Virus record (IMG/VR): IMGVR_UViG_3300047317_000385
Location: 1-56,454 of that record
Strand: one strand, 5' to 3'
From: a virus
DNA: 56,454 nt
The notes beneath the pieces are model-generated. The model was not told the DNA's origin and searched no databases. It was given only the letters and a program-made list of their open reading frames with translations. The translations under genes and the position numbers were made by a program. Positions 38,485 to 45,503 of this stretch are shown here, piece by piece. Within the stretch, counting starts at the first letter, position 1, and the number at the start of each line of letters is the position of its first letter.

Positions 38485-39714
38485 TCAGATCGCTGCTACG
38501 GGTGTCAGGCCGACAGGCGGCACGATGTCTCGCCCGCACCTGACCGCCTGGTACACCTTGGACGAGTCGAACTGGAAGTCGAGCATCGGCCCCTTCCCCC
38601 AGTTCGGGTTCTGGAACGCCTGACCCTCCAACAACGTCTGTGTGTTCGCGTTCGCCAGCTCGCGTGCGCCCTCGTGCACGTTCGTGAACCGCGGGAACAC
38701 CCAACGGTAGAACGGCAGGTCCGATGCCTGGTAGCCACCGACGATCGCCTCGCCGAACAGCTCCATCGACACGCCCTGCGGGTTCGCGACCGCGCCGAGC
38801 GCCGGCGCCTGATAGCCCGTGAACGCGCCCGGTCCCGCCGTCGTGTCGACCGCCGGCACGCTGCCGTTGGGAACGACCTTGCCTTCATCCACGAACACCT
38901 GGAGGATTTTGGCTGCCGCGATCGTGGTCGTGACCGCCGCCTGCAACGTCTTGACGTGCAGTTCGACGGCGCCTTCCGGCGCGAACGCGGTCGTTTCAAA
39001 CACGATCTTTTCGGCGTTCGTGTCGCCTTCGATCTGGAACACCGTGCCCTTCGGCACCGACTTGGTCAGCGCCGTCACAGCCAGTTTCGTGACGACGCCC
39101 GTACCGGACACGGCCGAGGTCGCCTGCGAACCGATCAGCAGGAACGAGCCGATCAACTGCTCGCTGCCGATCGTGCGCCCATACACCTTCACGCCCAGCG
39201 CGCCGACACCCGTCGTCAGGCCACCGATCACGTTGACGTTTTCGGTGCCTTCCCCCGTTTCGAGGTTCACGTCGTTGGCGGCCACCGACTCGCCGTACTG
39301 GTTGTACTGCGACACGCGGTAGCCGTAGACCGTTTCCGGGTCGAGCTTCGACGTCGCGGACCCTTTGTTGAGGCTCGTGACCGTCAGGCCGGTCGGAGCG
39401 CCCAACGCCGCGCCGGTCGCGTCGAGCAGCAGGCCGCCCGCCATCATCTGGATCAGGCCCGGATCGGGGACCGCGAGATCGAGCGCCACCGTGAAATACT
39501 TGGCCATGTCGCCGTGCTTGCCCCACGCCGACAGGTTCCCCGAAGCGTTCTTGATAGCGATGTCGTCGCCGGTCTCCATCGTCGGCGTCAACGTCGCCTT
39601 GACGATCGACTCGGTCGTGTACGTGTTCGCGCCGGGGATCACAAACCCATCGGCGTCAAGGGCAGCGAGCCGCGTTGCCTTGACCCAAATTGAAGCTGCG
39701 CCATCGGGAAGCAT
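38485..39714 (-). CDS. Major tail protein with Ig/FN3-like insert
   Basis: 409 residues, ATG at 39714. N- and C-terminal parts carry a tail-tube fold pattern (TTESIVKATLTPTMETGDD, VALDLAVPDPGLIQMMAG; C-terminal FYRWVFPRFTNVHEGARELANA). Residues about 105-195 form an Ig/FN3-like insert (APTGLTVTSLNKGSA, VYGYRVSQYNQYGES, VKVYGRTIGSEQLIG). A related insert occurs in the 39737-41026 protein. The insert probably decorates the tail. Confidence 0.75.
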   Translation of the reverse strand: MLPDGAASIWVKATRLAALDADGFVIPGANTYTTESIVKATLTPTMETGDDIAIKNASGNLSAWGKHGDMAKYFTVALDLAVPDPGLIQMMAGGLLLDATGAALGAPTGLTVTSLNKGSATSKLDPETVYGYRVSQYNQYGESVAANDVNLETGEGTENVNVIGGLTTGVGALGVKVYGRTIGSEQLIGSFLLIGSQATSAVSGTGVVTKLAVTALTKSVPKGTVFQIEGDTNAEKIVFETTAFAPEGAVELHVKTLQAAVTTTIAAAKILQVFVDEGKVVPNGSVPAVDTTAGPGAFTGYQAPALGAVANPQGVSMELFGEAIVGGYQASDLPFYRWVFPRFTNVHEGARELANANTQTLLEGQAFQNPNWGKGPMLDFQFDSSKVYQAVRCGRDIVPPVGLTPVAAI

Positions 39715-39736
39715 CGTTAGATCAGTCTCCTTTGGG

Positions 39737-41026
39737 TCATGAGGGTAGCTGCACTTCCACTGCGAACTGGCAGGCCCCGTCGAAATAGGCGGCAGCGTAC
39801 CGTTGGGCTTGGAACCGGATCGTGTTCGGCTCGCCGCCCTGCCCCCAGTCCATCGCCTCGGCGAAGCTGTCAGGGAAGATCGTGCCCTCGCTCTCGGTGC
39901 GCGTCATCACGAGATCAGTGGCCGCCAGGAACGCACAGCCCGCTTTCGGCATCGCGCCGCCCGGTCCCGTACCGGGATAGCCAGCACCCGGGATCACGAG
40001 ATTGTCCATCACGTCGTACACCATCTGCCCGACACGGCGCACCTTCAACATCGAGAGGGGAGCCTGGGAAGGAATGTGGATCATGCCCTGCCCACCGAAC
40101 CCGCACGACGCGAGCGCGTCCTGCAAGATCGCCAAGCCGCGTTCCACGCTCGGGACGGTAGGGGGCGTCACGTCTTCGACCCTTTCTTCGTTCATCAGCG
40201 AGTTGTTGGGCCAACCCTTCGCAGCCGCGAGCGCGCCCGTCCAAAGCTCATGCTCGACACCCCAAGGTGTCGCGTTGTCCAACAAGCGCAGCGCGCGCCC
40301 CTTGAAATCGCGCTCCTCGAACCCGAACGTCGAGCAGTCGTCGTCCACCACGACGAGATACGGCACGAACACCACGATCGGCAGGTTGCCGTAACTGCCC
40401 GGCCCGCCCGTCGTGTTGCTGACCGGCGGAGCGCTCGCGCCCGGCGCGATCGTGCCTTCATCCAACCACTGCACCGGCTCGTCCAGGTCGAACGGGCCGA
40501 CCGTCGCGATGAGTTTCAGCACGCCCGCGAGCCGCCCATACACCTTGTACTGCACGTTCTCAGCGGTGCGATCCCACTGCAACAAGACACCGCCTTCGGC
40601 TTTCAGCGTCTCTTTGACCGCCGCCAGCGCCGTCGTCTCGCCGTTCGCGTTGACCGCCGTGACCTGATACTCGACTTCGACCGCGGCGATCGAGCCTTTC
40701 CCGGCCTCTTCGGTCAACGTCAGGCCGCGCGGCGCCTCGAGCGCCGGCGTGTCGACGCTCGTGAAGTCGCACGGGTCGCGCAGGATCGGCGCGCGATGAT
40801 TCTCCGGCGCATACGTCAGACCGCGAACCCACGCCTCGCCCTTGCGCGCCTCAAGCTCGGAACGCAGATCGTCAGGCAGCAACCCCAACGCGTCGTCGCC
40901 AAGCTCAAAGATCGGTGCTGACGGATCCGCACTGTCACCAGGACGGATACTCGAACCGATCAGGGTGACTTGCGGCGGGCGAGGCGGGATCGCCGGAACG
41001 ACGACCCCGCGTGAGATGGTTGCCAT
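39737..41026 (-). CDS. Structural protein with Ig-like insert, next to the capsid gene
   Basis: 429 residues, ATG at 41026. Has an N-terminal IFELGDDALGLLPDDL, an insert APRGLTLTEEAGKG...YKVYGRLAGVLKLIATVG similar to that of the tail protein, then FGFEERDFKGRALRLLDNATPWGVEHELW and RGLAILQDALASCGFGGQGMIHI, and a C-terminal domain FAEAMDWGQGGEPNTIRFQAQRYAAAYFDG. I do not recognise the core fold. Position suggests a capsid or neck component. Confidence 0.65.
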   Translation of the reverse strand: MATISRGVVVPAIPPRPPQVTLIGSSIRPGDSADPSAPIFELGDDALGLLPDDLRSELEARKGEAWVRGLTYAPENHRAPILRDPCDFTSVDTPALEAPRGLTLTEEAGKGSIAAVEVEYQVTAVNANGETTALAAVKETLKAEGGVLLQWDRTAENVQYKVYGRLAGVLKLIATVGPFDLDEPVQWLDEGTIAPGASAPPVSNTTGGPGSYGNLPIVVFVPYLVVVDDDCSTFGFEERDFKGRALRLLDNATPWGVEHELWTGALAAAKGWPNNSLMNEERVEDVTPPTVPSVERGLAILQDALASCGFGGQGMIHIPSQAPLSMLKVRRVGQMVYDVMDNLVIPGAGYPGTGPGGAMPKAGCAFLAATDLVMTRTESEGTIFPDSFAEAMDWGQGGEPNTIRFQAQRYAAAYFDGACQFAVEVQLPS

Positions 41027-41063
41027 CTAGCTCGCCTCAGCCCGATCAGCCACAAAGCCGATC

Positions 41064-42842
41064 TTACGCGCAGGTGGCGACGGTCGCCGTAGCGCCCGAC
41101 TTGCCGTCTGCACAGAGTTCAGTGACGTACTGGATAGCCGCTTTGGCGAACCCTCGATTTGCAAGACCCTCAAAGGTCTCCACGAAGGTCTCATAATCGT
41201 TCGTGGCGTCGAGCGTCGAGTCGCGGACCACGCCGAGGTCGAGCCGTCCACCGTCGAGGAACTGCATCGTCCCCTCCGGGAACAGGTTCCACATCAGCTT
41301 CGCCGGGAATTTCTCGATCGCGCCCGAAGCGCCCTGGATCGCGAACTGCTGCGACGGGAACGCTCCACCTTCCGGTTCCGGCAGCGAGTCGAGCGTGAAC
41401 ACGGGATTGACACCCCACGCTTTGATGAGCTCTTCGACCTGAGCATCGGAGATCATCAGCGCGTTCCACCCCGAGTCCTGCTGGTGGCCGATCTCGCGGG
41501 CGAGGTCAATCTTCAGCAGCTCCTTCAGCCAGTCCGGGAAGATCCCGGTCAACTGGAGAGTCCGCGGAATACGGTGCGCGTAACGGAACGCGGCGCACGC
41601 CTGCATGATCGCGGTCGCGAGGTCACGGGTGGCGCCCAGCACCTTCGCGCTGGTCACGTCCTTGACGCAATAGCCCTGGATCAGTTCCAGAAGCCGCAGC
41701 TCCCCGATCCGCGCTGCCGCCGCGATAGCGAGGTCCGTGTTGGCCGCCACCATCTCCGGCTGGAACCGGGACTGCATGTTGCCGAAGCCGAGGCGGGTCG
41801 AGACGGCCGCGACGTACACGAGTTCCTCGGAGCCGCACGCGACGCTGAACACGGGCTTCGTGGCCGCCAACGGTTCCGCATCGGTCGCCTCCGTCCAGAT
41901 CCCCGTCGCCGCAGCGAGCGGTCCAATGTCGGGCGGCTGCACGAACCGCAGCCCGCCGCGAGTCGCCTGGTAGGACGGCAGCTTTTCCTTCAGCGGGCGC
42001 TCAGCGGTCGCCCACGTCGGGATCGCGTAGTCCACGTTGACCGGGAGGCAGATACCGCCGGTCGCCAGGATCGCGCTCAGCCCCGTCGAAGCGTCCATCC
42101 GCTCCGACACAGCGTTCGCGTCGAGTTTGCGCAGGTCGCGCTCCTCGGGGTAATCCCACTCGGCGCTCGCGACCAGCGCGACGCCCTGCGGAGGCCCCTG
42201 ACGGTGCATCCTGCCGAGCCTGTCGCTCATCGCCTGCGCGACCGCGAGACGATCCTGCGTCTCCTCGTAGCCGCCATACGCCGATGCGACGAGCACACGA
42301 GACCGGCCACGCTCGGGAGAACCCGCCTCGGGGCTGCGCGACGCGCCACGACCGCGCTTGGCGGCAGCGACAGCGGCCACGCCGCTCGACGCGGTGACGG
42401 CCACCTGCTCCGCGACCTCCTCAGCGGACGGCTCGCCCTCTTTCTCCTCGTCGTCGTCCTCTTTCTCGTCCTCGCCCTCGCCGACGGCGGCACCCTCACC
42501 GTCACCCGACTCGCCCTCGGCGACCGTCTCGGCGGGCTTCTCGCCCTCCGTCTCGACCTCCGTGGACTCGCCCTCGGCGTCCTCGCCGCGCAGCGCCTTG
42601 ATCGCCTCGGCCGCAGACTCCTTCGCCTGCTCAGCCGCAGCCTGCGCCTCGATACGCGCGCCTTCCTCCGCCTTGATCGTGGTGCTCGCCTCGGCAAGCT
42701 CCGTCAAGACCTGGACGTTCTCCGGGGTCGTCTCTGCGTCGAGAAGCCGATCCGCCTCCTCGATGACCAAGCCCTTCAGCTCAGTCAACTCGTCGGCTGT
42801 CAGGCTATTGAGCCGACCAATCAGCTCCCGAATCTTCTCCAT
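41064..42842 (-). CDS. Major capsid protein fused to an N-terminal scaffold domain
   Basis: 592 residues, ATG at 42842. Residues 1-180 are coiled-coil and strongly acidic (EGESTEVETEGEKPAETV; EDEKEDDDEEKEGE), a built-in scaffold or delta domain, probably removed by the phage protease. A basic Arg/Ser-rich patch (GRGASRSPEAG) lies near the likely cleavage region. Residues about 250-592 carry an HK97-type capsid pattern (LPVNVDYAIPTWATAERPLKEKLP, GLRFVQPPDIGPL, SVACGSEELVYVAAVSTRLGF, ELRLLELIQGY). The longest gap before it holds terminators and tRNAs. Confidence 0.88.
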   Translation of the reverse strand: MEKIRELIGRLNSLTADELTELKGLVIEEADRLLDAETTPENVQVLTELAEASTTIKAEEGARIEAQAAAEQAKESAAEAIKALRGEDAEGESTEVETEGEKPAETVAEGESGDGEGAAVGEGEDEKEDDDEEKEGEPSAEEVAEQVAVTASSGVAAVAAAKRGRGASRSPEAGSPERGRSRVLVASAYGGYEETQDRLAVAQAMSDRLGRMHRQGPPQGVALVASAEWDYPEERDLRKLDANAVSERMDASTGLSAILATGGICLPVNVDYAIPTWATAERPLKEKLPSYQATRGGLRFVQPPDIGPLAAATGIWTEATDAEPLAATKPVFSVACGSEELVYVAAVSTRLGFGNMQSRFQPEMVAANTDLAIAAAARIGELRLLELIQGYCVKDVTSAKVLGATRDLATAIMQACAAFRYAHRIPRTLQLTGIFPDWLKELLKIDLAREIGHQQDSGWNALMISDAQVEELIKAWGVNPVFTLDSLPEPEGGAFPSQQFAIQGASGAIEKFPAKLMWNLFPEGTMQFLDGGRLDLGVVRDSTLDATNDYETFVETFEGLANRGFAKAAIQYVTELCADGKSGATATVATCA

Positions 42843-42982
42843 GTGACCGGCTCCTTACTCGCAGAGTGTGTTGGGACAGCAAGTGTGATGTGAACCCGGT
42901 GCGGCCTACGGCCTCATCCTCGGGGTCCAGGAGCCGGCCTATGGCCGACGCGCAGCAGCCTACCACACGCCCGGACAGAAGC

Positions 42983-43014
42983 GAGACGGCCGCTTCCTAG
43001 GAGGCGGCCGTCTC
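42983..43014. terminator. Strong hairpin before the capsid transcript
   Basis: GAGACGGCCGC (42983-42993) pairs perfectly with GCGGCCGTCTC (43004-43014) around a ten-base loop. It would end tRNA transcripts on the minus strand before the capsid gene, implying a separate capsid promoter in 42843-42982 (not located). Confidence 0.75.
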
Positions 43015-43032
43015 TCGTCTCGCAAGGCAGAG

Positions 43033-43136
43033 ATGCGCCCGGATGGTTGCCAGCCATCGACCTCGGTTTGCACCGTGTTCCTTCACGTCAACCTCCCGCA
43101 AGCGAGAGAGAGTCGGCGTCTGAACTACGGGCGCAT
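43033..43136 (-). ncRNA. tRNA-like element next to the initiator-like tRNA
   Basis: ATGCGCCCG and CGGGCGCAT (43128-43136 and 43033-43041) form a nine-pair closing stem. On the minus strand it is followed by TA, like positions 8-9 of a tRNA, and the 3' arm is GATGG-CTGGCAA-CCATC directly before the acceptor strand, like a T arm but without TTCGA. AGGTC sits where a tRNA variable loop would be. In between is a hairpin CTCTCG-CTTG-CGGGAG and a short CGGT-GCAA-ACCG arm. It is about 104 nt. It could be a decayed tRNA with an insertion in the D region, or a separate structured RNA. It abuts the tRNA at 43136. Confidence 0.45.
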
Positions 43137-43210
43137 TGCACGGGCGGGATTCGAACCCGCGACCTTCCGGTTATGAGCCGGACGAGCTGACCAGACTGCT
43201 CTACCGTGCT
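43136..43210 (-). tRNA. tRNA-Met (CAT), initiator-like
   Basis: Minus strand: acceptor AGCACGG with CCGTGCA, D arm GAGC-AGTCTGGTCA-GCTC, anticodon arm TCCGG-CTCATAA-CCGGA, variable AGGTC, T arm GCGGG-TTCGAAT-CCCGC. Initiator hallmarks: position 1-72 is mismatched (A-A), and the D stem has A11-U24, opposite to elongators. Non-hallmark: the anticodon stem has C29-G41 instead of G29-C41, leaving two of the three G-C pairs of initiators. The 3' CCA is not encoded. An Ile-CAT tRNA is less likely. The exact 5' end could be one base shorter. Confidence 0.85.
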
Positions 43211-43243
43211 GCCACGGCAGCCTATCACCCCCGCAACGCGAAA

Positions 43244-43262
43244 GGCCGGCCCAGCGCCGGCC
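43244..43262 (-). terminator. Terminator after the protease operon
   Basis: GGCCGGC and GCCGGCC (43244-43250 and 43256-43262) form a seven-pair stem with a five-base loop. On the minus strand it is followed by TTTCGC. It lies between the small 43303 gene and the tRNA. Confidence 0.7.
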
Positions 43263-43302
43263 CTCCGGGCGGGACTCGAACCCGCGGTACCCCACAGGCA
43301 GG

Positions 43303-43443
43303 CTAGCGAAAGCTGAGGCGGCAGCCGCGCAGCACGCGAGCGAGCAGGATGAGCTTCTTCCACCACGCGACGCTGATCTCGAACGTGACCGATTCACGAT
43401 CGCTCGCTACCCGCACGAGCGTGTATCCACGTGGCGCTCTCAT
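43303..43443 (-). CDS. Small membrane-like protein, 46 aa
   Basis: ATG at 43443 overlaps the protease stop as ATGA. Basic, with a hydrophobic segment (VAWWKKLILLARVLRG). Last gene of the portal-protease operon. No domain recognised. Confidence 0.6.
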   Translation of the reverse strand: MRAPRGYTLVRVASDRESVTFEISVAWWKKLILLARVLRGCRLSFR

Positions 43444-45503
43444 CGCAGGACCGCGATCTCCTCGGCCGCCGCGCGCTTCGAGAGCCGCAACAACGGCCCC
43501 GGCATCTGCCCGAACACGCCAGTATCGGCCCCCGCCGGATGCTTCAGCTTGTGCATCACCAGCGCCCCGGTAGCGGTCATCGCCATCCGCTGCCCGTAGT
43601 CGTGGTCGACCACCGCGAGCGGGAACCCGGGCATCGGGACCGCGAGCGCCGCGACGAGCTCCAACCGCCCGCCGATCTCCCGCCAATCCCCGCTGACGCT
43701 CTCGCCTTCCAGGTTGGCCCGCTGCTGCTCGGTGACACCGGATCTGAGCGCCCCGTGCACCCATATCCCGTACTCGTCCTCGCCGATATTTACGTCGGCG
43801 GCTTGCAACGCCGTGTTGTCGTAGTGCGCCATCGCGCTCGACGGGGCCGTGCGCAACGGAGCATGGCCCGTGTCCGCGGTGATCGTGCCGCACCTGACCT
43901 GCGTGCCCTCAGCGGTCGTGATGACCTTCCCACGCTTGAAGTGCGCGTAGTCGCTGGCCGACCTGGGCGCGAGCAGACACTGGCCGGGCTTCCCGGTATG
44001 GCACACGTTCCACGGCGCGATATGCCCGAACACCTCACCGTCCGCCGTGACCGTCAACGGGCACGCGAACTGCTTCTCGCCAGCCCGTCCAAGGATCTCC
44101 ACGAGCCGCCCGTCGTCGGGAGCGAACCCGGGATCCTCGAACCACGCGCTCGGAGGATGCGCCGGCCCGCCCGACGCGACGATCACCTGCATGTCGCTGT
44201 GATCGCACGCCTCGCACTCCGACTGCGCCATCAAGTGCAAGAGCTGGCCGCCACCGGCCACGATCGCAGGAGGCTCCGCCGGCGTCTGCGGCGCATCGGC
44301 CTGTTGCGGGATCGCGGTCGCCTCGGGCTGCTCCGTCCCATCGCCCAACACGACATACGCGCCCTGGAACGCAGGGAACGGGACCTGCGTGAAGCCCATG
44401 ATCGTGCCCTCCGTCAACAGCTCGCTCATGTCGAGCGGGAACCCGATCTCATCGACCTCCTCGACCGTAACCGTACTGTCCTCGACCGCGATATCCGCGC
44501 TGATCCCGCAACGCCCCATCGCCTCAGTGATCGCAGCGAACGCCATCCCGTCCTCGTTGGGCAAGTAGAACCCTTTCGCCCAGATCACCTGCGTCGCGCC
44601 CTCACCGGGCTTGCGCTCCAGCACGTCGATCCGACCGCACATCACCGCCGGATCGTTCATGTCGAACCCGGACGGGTCGTGCGTTTCGGTCTTCAACCCC
44701 ATCAACGGCAGGGGCGGAACACGCCACGACAGCGCGTCCGGCGCGATCTCTCGACCATCCCCGGTGGGCTGACCCTCGATCACACCTACAGGGATCGTGA
44801 ATTCCGGTCCCATCTCCTCGGACCCCTCGACCGCGGGCGGCAGGTTCTCGTCAGGCTCCTCGTCCTCGACAGGCCCCGTGGCCGGCGGCGCGTCGGCGGG
44901 CTGCGCCCCGCTCGCCTTGACGTTCGGGCTGTTGCCGTCTTCCTCGAGCCCGGCGCCTTCCGCTTCGGTGCCGCCTTCTTCTTCCTCGGAGTGCGACAGC
45001 TTCATCTCGGGACACATGCACCCGCTGACCGAACACGCGCCCGTGTTCCGGCCAGTATCCGTGTTGGCGTGCGCCGACGCGAGATGCTGACAGTCGGGGT
45101 TCGCGCACTTGTGAGCATCTTCGACGTTGCCTTCCTCGTCCACCGGCATCTGCGGCCCATCGGCGGGACCACCCTCGCTGGGCGTCGCTTTCGGTGGAGC
45201 GCCAGCAGCAGCCACGACCGCGTCATCGTCCTGCGCTTGCGCGGCCTTGGCCTGCTTCAGCAGATCGAGTACCTGCGCGTCCGCTTCGTCCTGGTCCGGG
45301 TCGGCTTCCTGCGCAGCGATGGCCTGGTCGATCAGACTGCTGACCGCGACATCCGCTTCGTCAACATCGCCCTTCACGGGCGCGGCGAGCGTGCCCCCGT
45401 ACTCGTGGCTGGCGATGAGCGCCGACCGGGACTGGCCGGCGGAGAGCGTGGACAGGAGCTTGCGCAGCATCAGGGCCTCCGGTAGATCGTACAGCCGTGT
45501 CAT
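43440..45503 (-). CDS. Capsid maturation protease, actinophage type, with Cys-rich insert
   Basis: 687 residues, ATG at 45503 overlapping the portal gene end. N-terminal half is acidic and includes HKCANPDCQHLASAHANT and GACSVSGCMCPEM, a Cys/His cluster that may bind zinc. The C-terminal part has VFGHIAPWNVCHTG, SDYAHFKRG, CGTITADTGHAPLR, MAHYDNTALQAADVNIGEDEYGIWVHGALR, SVSGDWREIGGRLELVAALAV, blocks of prohead-protease-like actinophage proteins. Known: cleaves the capsid scaffold domain. The catalytic residues cannot be fixed by eye; His of GHA and Ser of SGDW are candidates. Confidence 0.8.
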   Translation of the reverse strand: MTRLYDLPEALMLRKLLSTLSAGQSRSALIASHEYGGTLAAPVKGDVDEADVAVSSLIDQAIAAQEADPDQDEADAQVLDLLKQAKAAQAQDDDAVVAAAGAPPKATPSEGGPADGPQMPVDEEGNVEDAHKCANPDCQHLASAHANTDTGRNTGACSVSGCMCPEMKLSHSEEEEGGTEAEGAGLEEDGNSPNVKASGAQPADAPPATGPVEDEEPDENLPPAVEGSEEMGPEFTIPVGVIEGQPTGDGREIAPDALSWRVPPLPLMGLKTETHDPSGFDMNDPAVMCGRIDVLERKPGEGATQVIWAKGFYLPNEDGMAFAAITEAMGRCGISADIAVEDSTVTVEEVDEIGFPLDMSELLTEGTIMGFTQVPFPAFQGAYVVLGDGTEQPEATAIPQQADAPQTPAEPPAIVAGGGQLLHLMAQSECEACDHSDMQVIVASGGPAHPPSAWFEDPGFAPDDGRLVEILGRAGEKQFACPLTVTADGEVFGHIAPWNVCHTGKPGQCLLAPRSASDYAHFKRGKVITTAEGTQVRCGTITADTGHAPLRTAPSSAMAHYDNTALQAADVNIGEDEYGIWVHGALRSGVTEQQRANLEGESVSGDWREIGGRLELVAALAVPMPGFPLAVVDHDYGQRMAMTATGALVMHKLKHPAGADTGVFGQMPGPLLRLSKRAAAEEIAVLR

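Noticed and set aside
41484-42893. 469-residue plus-strand open frame over the capsid gene
   Set aside because: It is antisense to the capsid gene; high GC makes long shadow frames. No ribosome site and unnatural Arg/His/Leu composition.
43262-43303. Full tRNA after the 43303 gene
   Set aside because: Only the T arm and 3' acceptor strand are present; no partner CCTCCGG upstream.
43431-45485. 684-residue plus-strand open frame over the protease gene
   Set aside because: Shadow of the protease gene with Arg-rich composition and no start signals.
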